Below, in pieces: positions 42,442-51,396 of a stretch of DNA of 64,000 bases. The notes beneath the pieces are model-generated. The model saw nothing but the letters and a program-made list of their open reading frames with translations. It made no database searches and was not told the origin of the DNA. A program made the position numbers and the translations under genes. This DNA is from Kiritimatiellota bacterium (GTDB lineage Bacteria; Verrucomicrobiota; Kiritimatiellia; JAAZAB01): NCBI GenBank assembly GCA_026398415.1, contig JAPLSY010000019.1, positions 44,995 through 108,994 on the forward strand, given 5' to 3'. The stretch's first letter is position 1. Each line of letters begins with the position of its first letter.

Positions 42442-43809
42442 CTATTTGCCAATACAAAATCGAGAAAAAATGGAATTCAATAATTCGGTGTGATAAATTT
42501 TGCCGGTAATTTGCCCCAAGGATTCAATGGCAAATTTTAAATGGGACACCGCCAGGACAATGGATTCGTCTTGTCCTGATTCCAGAATTTTTAATGCTGC
42601 CCTTATATCAGTATAAGACTTTTGAAGAATCTTCTTATGCCGCGCAGCAATTACGGCGTGTGGCTGTCCGGAATAAGTCAGTCCTAATTGCTCTATTATT
42701 CGATTTTGTATTTCTTTAAGTCCTTTACCAACATTGAGTTGAGCATTTATATTAACAAATCCGGACACATCTTTTTCATGGATGAGTGTGCCCAAATCAA
42801 TCTTGTTTATTATAACAATGGATTTCTCGACCTTTAATGATTTAAGGTGTGAACCGTCTTCACTATCCAGGGGTTTGGAGGCATCCATAACATATAGGTG
42901 GAGATCCGCTTTCTGCATGTGCCTTCTGGCACGCCTGATGCCTTCCTGTTCGATTGCGCAGGTTGTGGTTCGTAACCCGGCGGTATCCACCAGCCGGATA
43001 GGGATCCCTTCCAGGATAATAGTCTCCTCAAGGGTATCGCGGGTCGTTCCCGGCATGGGTGATACAATGGCTCGGTTTCTACCAAGCAGTGCGTTCAGCA
43101 AAGTGGATTTGCCGACATTCGGCCGGCCGGATATGACGACTAACGCGCCCTCGCGCAGTAAATGCCCTTCTTCCCAGGTTTCCAGCATGCTGTGGATTTG
43201 CTCCATGATCGTATGTGCTTGCACAATTGACTCGGGGATAAGCGCCGGAGGCGCGTCATCCTCTGAAAAATCCAGTACCGCTTCAAGATCCGCGCACACA
43301 TGCAACAAATTATCATAAACATCGTTAAAGCAATTACTTAAACCACCTTCGAGCTGTTCCACGGCCGCCGCCGCGCTCCGGTCCGATTGCGCCCGAATCA
43401 GGTCGAGAACCGCCTCAGCCTGAACCAGGTCAATGCGCCCGTTTAAAAACGCCCGTTTTGTAAATTCGCCCGGCTCGGCCAAGCGCGCGCCTGCCGCCAA
43501 TATCGCCTGCAGAATACGCCGTGCGGAAACAAAGCCACCATGGCACTGAATTTCCACCACATCTTCGCGCGTGTAACTGTGCGGAGTGCGCATGATAAGC
43601 AAAAGGGCTTCATCGAGGACGCGCCCGTCGGATTTGACAAAGCCGCGCATAAAAGTGCCGGGCGGGCGACGCGATGGCGGCGCGCCGGCATGGACAAAAA
43701 TGCGGTCGGCTACCGTCAGGCTTTCTGCTCCGGAAACACGGATAATGGCGATCCCGGCTTCGCCCGGTGCGGTAGCGATGGCGGCAATGGTATCGGACTG
43801 ATCGTTCAT
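42442..43809 (-). CDS. mnmE: tRNA modification GTPase MnmE (TrmE)
   Basis: A 455-residue GTPase partner of MnmG. N-terminal folate-binding domain from NDQSDTIAAIATAPGEAGIAI-type start, GTPase domain with GRPNVGKSTL (G1), DTAGLR (G3) and NKID (G4), and the C-terminal FCIGK, the CxGK motif needed for catalysis. The start at 43809 matches family length; an upstream frame to 43947 reads into the intergenic region. The stop TAG is followed at once by the mnmG ATG. The 3' half is AT-rich like mnmG, while the 5' part matches the GC-rich surroundings. Confidence 0.95.
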   Translation of the reverse strand: MNDQSDTIAAIATAPGEAGIAIIRVSGAESLTVADRIFVHAGAPPSRRPPGTFMRGFVKSDGRVLDEALLLIMRTPHSYTREDVVEIQCHGGFVSARRILQAILAAGARLAEPGEFTKRAFLNGRIDLVQAEAVLDLIRAQSDRSAAAAVEQLEGGLSNCFNDVYDNLLHVCADLEAVLDFSEDDAPPALIPESIVQAHTIMEQIHSMLETWEEGHLLREGALVVISGRPNVGKSTLLNALLGRNRAIVSPMPGTTRDTLEETIILEGIPIRLVDTAGLRTTTCAIEQEGIRRARRHMQKADLHLYVMDASKPLDSEDGSHLKSLKVEKSIVIINKIDLGTLIHEKDVSGFVNINAQLNVGKGLKEIQNRIIEQLGLTYSGQPHAVIAARHKKILQKSYTDIRAALKILESGQDESIVLAVSHLKFAIESLGQITGKIYHTELLNSIFSRFCIGK

Positions 43810-43925
43810 GGAAGAGAGATTCTTGCAAATTCCGGTAGTTTTGCAATCATGGATAAGAAAGGCTGTGGACTGTAGGCAAAAGGCGGAAGGCGGACAGCAG
43901 CATCGAGCCAATATAGAAAATCCGA

Positions 43926-45134
43926 ATGAAAATTCTTTTTCTGACAAAATTACTGCCGCACCCCCTGGGTATCAGCGGGTCCATCATCATTTATAATCGC
44001 ATTCGCTACCTGGTGGAGTGCGGCCACGAAGTGAGCCTGCTTTCGTTCATGCGCCCGGAAGATGAACCCTACGTGGAAGGGATTCGTGCGCTGGTGACGG
44101 AGCTCGAACTGCTTCCGGCGCCGCAGGCAGAGTCACCGCTCAAGCGGTTGGCCTACCAATTATTTTCCACTATACCCTCGCCGTTTCGCGAGATGCGTTC
44201 CTGGGCCATGCGGCGTCGCGTGGGCGAGATGGTGGAACGCGCCCACGTTCACGTGGTCATTGCCGAGTTCTCCGCCATGGGGCAGTATCTGTATCGCAAT
44301 CCGTATCTGCCCGCGGTGCGCCGCATTATTTCCTGTCACGAATGCTGTACGAAAGCCTTTGCGACGGCCATTCGCTTCCATGGCTGGTCGCCCGCGGGAC
44401 TGATGAAACGAATCGGGATCAACCAGGTTCAACAGTACGAGTTTGCCATGTACCGCAATGTGGATCACGTGCTGGTGCTTACGCCCCAGGAGCGGTATGT
44501 TCTGTTGAACTATGCGCCCAATCTCCGGGTCACCGTGGTGCCGCACGGTGTGGATTTGAATTATTATGCGCCGGCCCCGGTGGTTGAACGGGAAGAGAGT
44601 CTGATCTTTGTCGGCTATTATTTTAACGAATCCAACCGGGATGCCGTTCATTGGTTCGTGCACACGGTCTGGCCGCAACTGAAAAAAACGCGCCCGCAAC
44701 TCAAGTTTTATATCGTTGGACGGGGCGCCACGTCGTCAATCCGGGATTTGGCGCGGCACGACTCGCAGATCGTGGTCACCGGCGAAGTCCAGGATATCCG
44801 GCCTTATCTGGCCAGGGCCAAGGTGTTTATCTGTCCGATTCGCATCGGCTCCGGGTTTCGCGCCAAAATTCTGGAAGCCATGGCCAGCGGCGTGCCGGTG
44901 GTTTCAACCTCGCTGGGCGCAGAAGGCATTCCCTCCGGGGGCGGCGAAACACTTTTGCTGGCGGATACGCCCGGACAAATGTTGAAATGCATTCGCCTGT
45001 TGCTGACCGATGCGGGCTTATGCGCATCCATGGCCGCCAAAGCCCGGGCACTGGTGGTCAATCGCTTTGCCCGCGAAAACGGGATGGCCGCACTCAATCG
45101 CGTAGTCAGCGATGTGGTCGCGGGGCGGGATTAA
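43926..45134 (+). CDS. Glycosyltransferase family 4
   Basis: A 402-residue GT-B enzyme. N-terminal MKILFLTKLLPHPLGISGS holds the glycine-rich acceptor loop; the C-terminal half has LIFVGYYFNESNRDAV, FYIVGRG and PIRIGSGFRAKILEAMASGVPVV with the donor-binding EX7E-like region. This resembles the sugar transferases with PEP-CTERM or capsule pathways. It stands alone, divergent from mnmE and converging with the acetyl esterase gene. Substrate unknown. Confidence 0.87.
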   Translation: MKILFLTKLLPHPLGISGSIIIYNRIRYLVECGHEVSLLSFMRPEDEPYVEGIRALVTELELLPAPQAESPLKRLAYQLFSTIPSPFREMRSWAMRRRVGEMVERAHVHVVIAEFSAMGQYLYRNPYLPAVRRIISCHECCTKAFATAIRFHGWSPAGLMKRIGINQVQQYEFAMYRNVDHVLVLTPQERYVLLNYAPNLRVTVVPHGVDLNYYAPAPVVEREESLIFVGYYFNESNRDAVHWFVHTVWPQLKKTRPQLKFYIVGRGATSSIRDLARHDSQIVVTGEVQDIRPYLARAKVFICPIRIGSGFRAKILEAMASGVPVVSTSLGAEGIPSGGGETLLLADTPGQMLKCIRLLLTDAGLCASMAAKARALVVNRFARENGMAALNRVVSDVVAGRD

Positions 45135-45198
45135 ATTATGCGGACTAAAACCGCAAAAACTTTGGAAGCTGGGGCTTAACACTAGGTCTTTAGCATTA

Positions 45199-45222
45199 GG
45201 CGGATCCACCTTCGGCGGAAAA
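45199..45222 (+). repeat. Dispersed 24-base repeat, copy 2
   Basis: Matches the minus-strand copy at 15771-15794 in 21 of 24 positions, ending in CGGCGGAAAA. It lies in the convergent gap between the GT4 and acetyl esterase genes. Confidence 0.65.
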
Positions 45223-45341
45223 ACTGAAAATTAAAATTCAACTAACCACTAAGAGATACCGCATGGCAACATCGCCTACCTGCGCAATGCCCACAAGTCC
45301 CTGACAGGCCTGCTGACTGCCGATCCCCAAAGACCTTGCCG

Positions 45342-46616
45342 TCAAGGCATCTTCCCCAGTCCGATGATGAACTTGTCTGACAGGTATTTATTCTTCGCCC
45401 ACCCATGATGACCCATGTCGGGCGTCGGCACAATCCGCTTGGGCTGGGGCAGCACTGCGTAGACCGAGTAGACCGAGGTGGCCGGGCAGCTGGTGTCCGC
45501 AAAGCCTGTGGAGATGAGCGTGGCGCACTTGGCATGCCGCGCGAAATTCACCGCATCATAGTAGGCGGAAATCTTGGCGATGTTGGGGTCCTTGTTGGGG
45601 ATCAACTGCGGCCAGCCGGAAGCACGGTCGCTCAGGCACCCGGTGTGGTCGCACATCGCGGGCACGTGGGCAACGATTGCGGTGACCCTGGGCTCGAGAC
45701 CCGCGCAGATCAGCGATAGCCCCCCGCCTTGGCTAGCACCGGTCACGATCAAATGCTTGCCGTCCCACTCGGGGCGTGACATCAGGTAGTCCATAAAGCG
45801 TGTGCATCCCAGGAATACGCGGCGAAAATAGTAGGTATCACGGTTCTCGCGGCCGCGCACCATGTAGCCAGCCAATTTGCCGTTCTGCAGCTCCACGTAC
45901 TTCTCAGCCGGCAGGTCAATGGGATAGTTGTGGATATATAGGACCATGCTCAGAAAGCCTGCCTGGGCCCAGCTGCTGCCGGGATCACCGGGCGCGCATC
46001 CAGCCGAAGGCAAGGTTAAGATGGCCGGGTACAGACCGGCCGCATTGGGTACACTCAACCAGCCGTAGATGCGCGTGTTCTCGATGTCGGCGAAGCTGAT
46101 GCGATAAGTGGTCTGCTTGTCGTTGCAACGGTCGTCGACTTTGACCATCTGGACATCCGGCGGGATCGCCCGCACCAGAGCCTTCTGCTGTTCCCAGTAC
46201 TGCGCAAAATCGTCGGGTTCCACGCAAGTCGGCCGGATCTTCTCAACTTCATAACCTGCGCCAATAGGCACGAGCTGTGTAGACTGGTCATCAATGCGGA
46301 CGATCGTAAGGCGCAATATACCCAGCTCGATGAGTGTGCCCTTGATCTGCGCAGGCTGCTCGCCCAGTTGTCCCTTGCCGGCGGCAATCTTCTTCACCCC
46401 GTCCACAGTCAGAATCCAGTCGAAATCCCCGGCGGTCATCGGGACGTCATTGTGCTTGAGGGTGACTGAGAAAACGGCCTCTTCATCGCACTTGTACATA
46501 CCATCGGCGTGGTCGAGTGTGGCGGAGGCCACGTACTCTGGTTTAGGCGCCTGCGCCAGGGCCAGTGTGGCCAGCCACACTCCGCACAAGCACCACAGCA
46601 TCATCAGTCTTCGCAT
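45342..46616 (-). CDS. Secreted acetyl xylan esterase (CE7/AXE1-like)
   Basis: A 424-residue secreted alpha/beta hydrolase (signal peptide about 1-22). The first part (about 25-120) is an Ig-like domain; the esterase follows, with YGWLSVPNAAGLYPAIL, the nucleophile in VTGASQGGGLSL and the catalytic His in DMGHHGW near the C-terminus. CE7 enzymes remove acetyl groups from xylan-derived sugars or cephalosporins. The start at 46616 (MRRLMML) follows GGAAAGAG. It is the last gene of the esterase/URO-D block. Confidence 0.85.
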   Translation of the reverse strand: MRRLMMLWCLCGVWLATLALAQAPKPEYVASATLDHADGMYKCDEEAVFSVTLKHNDVPMTAGDFDWILTVDGVKKIAAGKGQLGEQPAQIKGTLIELGILRLTIVRIDDQSTQLVPIGAGYEVEKIRPTCVEPDDFAQYWEQQKALVRAIPPDVQMVKVDDRCNDKQTTYRISFADIENTRIYGWLSVPNAAGLYPAILTLPSAGCAPGDPGSSWAQAGFLSMVLYIHNYPIDLPAEKYVELQNGKLAGYMVRGRENRDTYYFRRVFLGCTRFMDYLMSRPEWDGKHLIVTGASQGGGLSLICAGLEPRVTAIVAHVPAMCDHTGCLSDRASGWPQLIPNKDPNIAKISAYYDAVNFARHAKCATLISTGFADTSCPATSVYSVYAVLPQPKRIVPTPDMGHHGWAKNKYLSDKFIIGLGKMP

Positions 46617-46644
46617 AATACTCTTTCCGGCATTGTGGTCCCGT

Positions 46645-48876
46645 TCAATGAGCCCGGACGCCTTTGTTGTAAGCTTTTCCATAACTACTCTTTTTCTTCC
46701 CTGATGTGGTTTTATGAATTCTTCCACTTGTGGGCTTACCACTATGCCGCATTCTGCCCGCATTCCCCGGCGGGTTGCCGTCCAGAATGCTTTGAACTAC
46801 GCCGATGATCCGATCATCGGGCGTAACGGATTCAACGATCAAGCGGGGTGGCTGTGAGAGCGCGGCGCAGAGGGAGGACCTTGCCGGTGCACCGATGCCA
46901 TCACGCGCAGACATGAGACACACCGGGCAGGTCAACGCAGCGGCCAAGCCAGGCAAATCGTACGCACGCAACACACGGGGCAGGAACGTATCCGCCGGCC
47001 ACGGATAGCGCTCAGCCTCGATCAGTGAACGGAAACTCAACAGGCTGTCCCACGTTGCCACACCGGCCGATTTGCCGTCAATAGCCGCCACATGCAATGC
47101 CACGATGCCGCCCAGTCCACAGCCTGTGAGCACAATACGGTCCGGGGCGACTTCTGGACGGGTCCGCAACCAAGACAAGGCCGCCAGACCATCGCGGATA
47201 CGCATGGCCATGATCGGATCACCCAAGGCGGCGGAGGCGTAGGTAACGTAACGATCCAAACTGCCCCATCCCGCCATCTCGTACGGATACATGGCCGGGG
47301 CCGTATCACCCCATCCACGCAAGTCCACCGTCAACAGGCCAAACGCATCCCGATCCTCCTGGAGCAACCGGATCATGCGGATCAGTAACCCTTGCCGATG
47401 CAGAAGCCGATGACGACCCGCATCGTCGAAATGCAGGACGGTCGGTAAGCGCTCACGGTTCCATGGTGTGAGGAACGTAGCCGGCAGTTCGATCCCGGGT
47501 TCCGGGCGGAGCATAATCGATCGCCAGGTATGGGTAAAAACACGAAACGCCGCGCCGACCTCGGCTTTCGGGGATGCCAGCAGCTTCCGTACCCCGGCCA
47601 CATCAGACGCAGCGCGGCAAACATTGCGGGGCCGGCGATCCCATTGCGCTGACAGGGCATCCGCCTGGGCGGTGGCGCGCGTGCGCATATTGACATCCGT
47701 CCGAGGGAAGCAACGCAGCTCCTTATAAGGTAGCATGGAAAACGAATCGTCGGGAATATCCGGAATGGCGCTGTGCGCATCGCCGCAAAGCCACCGGCGC
47801 ATGAAACGCGCAAATTCGCGCGCCTGGCGCAGGGAATAGCCATGCCCTTTGCCTTTGTCCACAAAGAAGCTGAAGCATTCAGGCCGATCTACAGCGCGAT
47901 AGCACGCGGCCACCTCATTGGCGAGGCAACGGGTATCTTCAACGCGGAAGACCACGTCCAACTCGCCGGCCATAAGCAGACATGGCACGGGCGCGGCGGC
48001 GCAAATAAGATCCACCTCATCCACACCGCCGGCATATCGGCCGAGCATATGTGTCTCCGGACAGCCGGCGTAGCACTGAGTAATATCGAGGTCCGCCAAG
48101 GACGTCACACAACATGACAGCCCGCTGACCGCGATGCGCGGGTCGAGCAAAGCCGCAAAGGTCGTGGTGGTGCCCCCGCCGGAAACGCCGGTCATGGCCA
48201 CGCCCCGGCTCAACTCCACGTCTCTGCGTGTGGCCAAGTAATCAACACACCGTATGGCATCGGCAATAAAATAACGTGATGATGTCTCGCCAAGCAAATA
48301 GTCGCGAACGCCGTCATTAAAGTGATCGTTACCGGGTTGTTTCTCGCTTGCCTGTCCGGGCGGGTCAAAACTAACGGCCAGAAATCCGCACCGGGCAAAC
48401 AACTGGCAGGGAAGCTGATGGGGCTCGAACTGTTTACCGGAGTGGCCCACCGGAACCACCACCGCGGGAAACGGAGGTTGAAAACTGGTTGGAACATAGA
48501 CCGTAGCATTGACCTGCCAGCCGTGGAACGAATCGAAAAGCACATTCTCGATACGGAAACCGTCGTGCTCGAAGGCACTGACTGCGGTCACTTTAGGCGG
48601 TTCGGCGTCCTTGCCGGCCGGCAACCTCCCGTAGAATTTGTGTACCGCGGCGCGGATAGCCTGCCGGTAAGCGACAAAACCGCTGCCCGCAATAGCTGCC
48701 TTCCGTCGTGTCGCGGCCTGGGCCATGCATTTCAGATTCCGTGCGACGATATACTGCCGTAACATTTCGCGCAGGTCTGTTCGCGGCACAATGGATCGTT
48801 GCGGAATTAAATCGGTGCGAGCAATGAGGTCCTTAGTCGCGCGCGATGGGATAGGGCCGGGGTTAATTTTCTTCAT
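46645..48876 (-). CDS. Two-domain alpha/beta hydrolase, second domain degenerate
   Basis: A 743-residue cytoplasmic protein with two alpha/beta hydrolase domains (about 85-370 and 440-700), both like acetyl xylan esterase/DAP2-type enzymes. The first has the intact elbow TGVSGGG (near 230) and oxyanion-side VPVGHSGK. In the second, the elbow reads TGCGLGG (near 583), so the nucleophile position is glycine. The C-terminal 40 residues are Lys/Ser-rich. It may deacylate oligosaccharides after uptake. No good Shine-Dalgarno precedes the ATG; a 9-codon frame with a strong one lies 66 bases upstream. Confidence 0.75.
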   Translation of the reverse strand: MKKINPGPIPSRATKDLIARTDLIPQRSIVPRTDLREMLRQYIVARNLKCMAQAATRRKAAIAGSGFVAYRQAIRAAVHKFYGRLPAGKDAEPPKVTAVSAFEHDGFRIENVLFDSFHGWQVNATVYVPTSFQPPFPAVVVPVGHSGKQFEPHQLPCQLFARCGFLAVSFDPPGQASEKQPGNDHFNDGVRDYLLGETSSRYFIADAIRCVDYLATRRDVELSRGVAMTGVSGGGTTTTFAALLDPRIAVSGLSCCVTSLADLDITQCYAGCPETHMLGRYAGGVDEVDLICAAAPVPCLLMAGELDVVFRVEDTRCLANEVAACYRAVDRPECFSFFVDKGKGHGYSLRQAREFARFMRRWLCGDAHSAIPDIPDDSFSMLPYKELRCFPRTDVNMRTRATAQADALSAQWDRRPRNVCRAASDVAGVRKLLASPKAEVGAAFRVFTHTWRSIMLRPEPGIELPATFLTPWNRERLPTVLHFDDAGRHRLLHRQGLLIRMIRLLQEDRDAFGLLTVDLRGWGDTAPAMYPYEMAGWGSLDRYVTYASAALGDPIMAMRIRDGLAALSWLRTRPEVAPDRIVLTGCGLGGIVALHVAAIDGKSAGVATWDSLLSFRSLIEAERYPWPADTFLPRVLRAYDLPGLAAALTCPVCLMSARDGIGAPARSSLCAALSQPPRLIVESVTPDDRIIGVVQSILDGNPPGNAGRMRHSGKPTSGRIHKTTSGKKKSSYGKAYNKGVRAH

Positions 48877-48956
48877 TTGTAAATTCTGTTATGCTTCATC
48901 AATTATTTACGATTAAAGATCATCCGGCCAAGGTTTCAACATACAACCTCCTGATG

Positions 48957-49997
48957 TTATTTAGCTGCCAGGCATATTACCCGGCCGGTCTCATGCGCTT
49001 TTCGGATGGCATCGAGCAATTTGGTCAGATTCAAGGCGCTTTCCAAAGTAACCATATATTGTTCCTCGCCCCGTATGGCGCGGGCGATATGAGGATAAAT
49101 AACCATGGAATCACCATACCGGTTCTGCATGGTTATCATGTTAGTGCCCTGGATACTGTCCTTGATTACATCTGTTTTGGCCTGATTTCCATAAGTTTTC
49201 GGGTCCGCGCTATCGGGCAAGGCAGCCTTGTGTATTTCAATTTCCGTTGCTTTGACATAAATTGTACCCCTATCACCCTGAATAATCCAGTTGGGCAGTT
49301 TGTCTGACCCGATGTTGTATTCCGAGACTATGGTAACATTGTCTTCCGTTTTCATTACCGCAAAAAAGACATCCTCAACGTCACCGGGATTAATAATCTG
49401 TTTCAGCTCGCCATAAACTGATTTGACGGGTTGGCCGACAAGCTGTACGGGCTGATCCACAAGATGCGGACCCCAGTTGAGAAGATAGCCGCCGTTGAAC
49501 TTTTTCGAGGTTTGCCAGTCATGGCGGATGCTGAACGAAAACTCGCTCCTTCTTACTTGAAAGACTTTGCCGATGACCCTCGATGCAATTAATTCCTTGA
49601 GCTTCAGCAAATCGCATCCCCACCGCGCCGGCAACCATGGCAGCAGCATCTTGCCGCTCGCTTTTGCGGCTTTGATCATTGCTCTGGCCTCGCCTGCGTT
49701 GATCGCCCAGGGTTTGGTGATAAGCACATTTTTTCCGCTTTTGAGGCAGTCGCAGGTCATTTGGCAATGCTGATCGTTCCGGGTTACGATAACGACCAGA
49801 TCCAGGGTTTCTTTGCGAAGCATTTCCAGGTAATCATCGTAGATTCGGCATTTAAAACGGTTGTATGCCTTTTCTTTGGCTTTCGCATCAATATCGCAAA
49901 CCGCGGTTAATTCAAAATCCGAAAGTTTTTCGATGGGATCGGCATGCAGCGTACTACCGCTTCTTCCATATCCCAGTATGGCGGTTTTTATTTTCAT
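48957..49997 (-). CDS. Gfo/Idh/MocA-family oxidoreductase
   Basis: A 346-residue NAD(P)-dependent sugar dehydrogenase-like protein. N-terminal AILGYGRSGSTLHADP is a Rossmann motif; ITKPWAINAGEA carries the catalytic lysine (the usual EKP reads TKP), and GPHLVDQ is the family's C-terminal signature with the His. Members oxidise or isomerise sugars and polyols. It lies between the URO-D genes and the hydrolases, same strand. Confidence 0.87.
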   Translation of the reverse strand: MKIKTAILGYGRSGSTLHADPIEKLSDFELTAVCDIDAKAKEKAYNRFKCRIYDDYLEMLRKETLDLVVIVTRNDQHCQMTCDCLKSGKNVLITKPWAINAGEARAMIKAAKASGKMLLPWLPARWGCDLLKLKELIASRVIGKVFQVRRSEFSFSIRHDWQTSKKFNGGYLLNWGPHLVDQPVQLVGQPVKSVYGELKQIINPGDVEDVFFAVMKTEDNVTIVSEYNIGSDKLPNWIIQGDRGTIYVKATEIEIHKAALPDSADPKTYGNQAKTDVIKDSIQGTNMITMQNRYGDSMVIYPHIARAIRGEEQYMVTLESALNLTKLLDAIRKAHETGRVICLAAK

Positions 49998-50092
49998 TAT
50001 GTTGTTTCTTTTTGGCGGGCACGCACTGAGCCGGCATTATTCCTGGTTTTTAATTTACCAGTTTTTTCATTTATGAGACACTAAATAAGAAC

Positions 50093-51244
50093 TTACTGGT
50101 TGACGTGTTTTGCCTCCTCGATCATGGCGATCAGATTTTCCTTTGGCGTCTCGCAGCCAACCTGGTCTCCGGTGCCGACGATCACCCGGGGATTGCCCCG
50201 AAACGCCTCCCGGATTTCCTGGACCTCCCGCCGCACATCTTCCGGCATGCCCCGGATTAGGGTTTCTACAGTGTGCACGTTGCCGTTCATTGTCGTGCGC
50301 CCATTCAACAGACGAGCAACGCGCTGTAAACCTTCCAAGCCGGCGACATCGCCGCCCGGTGGACGTTCGAATGGACAGACACAATCAATGCCAAGTTCGG
50401 CAAAATCAGCGACCGTCTCCAGGCACCGGCCATGGAAATGAACATGGACTAATCGCCCGTGGCGATGCGCCTCATCCACGACGGCTCGGATCACCGGCTT
50501 GTCCCATCGCCGCCACAGTTCCGGCCCCATCAGGGAATTACAGCTCCACGAACAGCCGATAAACAGACTTTCCAGCGGCGTTCGCTCGCAAATCACCCGC
50601 GTGGTCCTGATCATGCGCTCGATATATTTACGCTGAAGCGCCTCCAGGGTCGGCTCCAGTTCTGGGGTCATAAAATCATAAATGCCGGTTTCGAACCCGC
50701 CCTCGCGGGCCGAGGCGTAGCAATCGAAAAACGGCACACCGACACAGGCTTCCAGCAGGTAGGTTTCCCCGACCTCTTTCCAGGCTTGAATCAACGGCTC
50801 GACGTTCATGCTTTCAGGGTCGCCGCCAAAGGCCGTCTCTTCCCAGGCTGGCAGGTCGCGCGTTAAATCTTTCACCGGACGCTCAATCGTCCAGCCGGGT
50901 TCCTGGCGGCTCAATCGGGAAGCGCTGGTCAGTTCGCCGTGAGGCGTCCGCATGGTCGTCCGGACTTCCAAGGTCTCGGCATCCAACCATGTCTCCTTGC
51001 TTGTCGAAGTGACCCGGTCGTTGGGAATACCGGCACCGGCAATCCCCCATCCTTCGCAATTGAATGTTTCGAACGTGGCTTTGAGCGCCTGGTGGAACGG
51101 AACCTCGCGCTGGAACTGAATCATATCCACGCCGAGGATCTTGGCCGGATAGTAGTACCAGAATTCAGGGGCGACGGCCGGCCGGTCCGAAGGAATACCC
51201 CGGTAGGCATTGAGCATGCGCTGTTTTCCAGTCAGATTTGCCAT
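50093..51244 (-). CDS. URO-D superfamily protein 1 (MtaA-like)
   Basis: A 383-residue protein of the uroporphyrinogen decarboxylase/methyltransferase TIM-barrel family. Seen: KQRMLNAYRGIPSDRPAVAPEFWYY start, SLMGPELWRRWDKPVIRAVVDEAH and HVHFHGRCLETV, the segment that binds zinc in corrinoid methyltransferases, then IDCVCPFERPPGGDV. The heme-pathway arginines are not in place, so it is not HemE. Probably a cobamide-dependent or related methyltransferase; no corrinoid protein is encoded here. GGAGG seven bases before the ATG lies inside the overlapping 54-residue gene. Confidence 0.8.
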   Translation of the reverse strand: MANLTGKQRMLNAYRGIPSDRPAVAPEFWYYYPAKILGVDMIQFQREVPFHQALKATFETFNCEGWGIAGAGIPNDRVTSTSKETWLDAETLEVRTTMRTPHGELTSASRLSRQEPGWTIERPVKDLTRDLPAWEETAFGGDPESMNVEPLIQAWKEVGETYLLEACVGVPFFDCYASAREGGFETGIYDFMTPELEPTLEALQRKYIERMIRTTRVICERTPLESLFIGCSWSCNSLMGPELWRRWDKPVIRAVVDEAHRHGRLVHVHFHGRCLETVADFAELGIDCVCPFERPPGGDVAGLEGLQRVARLLNGRTTMNGNVHTVETLIRGMPEDVRREVQEIREAFRGNPRVIVGTGDQVGCETPKENLIAMIEEAKHVNQ

Positions 51245-51396
51245 AGGATTTCCTCCGCCTGGCGCCGCGCGGCGCTAAGCTTAAAATGTGCGATTAGTTT
51301 ATCCACCTTGTATCCGGTCAATCGGGACTGGGTGCCCTGCTCAGCTTTGGCGGTGTTGGCACAGAAGAACACCACAGCATATAGATCATGGTTCAT
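51232..51396 (-). CDS. 54-residue overlapping protein in URO-D operon
   Basis: A 54-residue frame that starts 11 bases inside the 3' end of URO-D gene 2 and ends 13 bases inside the 5' end of URO-D gene 1, filling the gap completely. It starts MNHDLYAVVFFCANTAK, with a short hydrophobic run and one Cys (Cys12), and ends in a basic amphipathic helix. The overlap at both ends argues for translational coupling; the nearest Shine-Dalgarno-like AAGGA is 12 bases away, which is rather far. No family recognised. Confidence 0.5.
   Translation of the reverse strand: MNHDLYAVVFFCANTAKAEQGTQSRLTGYKVDKLIAHFKLSAARRQAEEILWQI

Noticed and set aside
45240..45341. Possible gene fragment (reading GNIAYLRNAHKSLTGLL) in the GT4/esterase gap
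   Set aside because: Too short, without start signal, and no family recognised; could be a remnant but cannot be supported.
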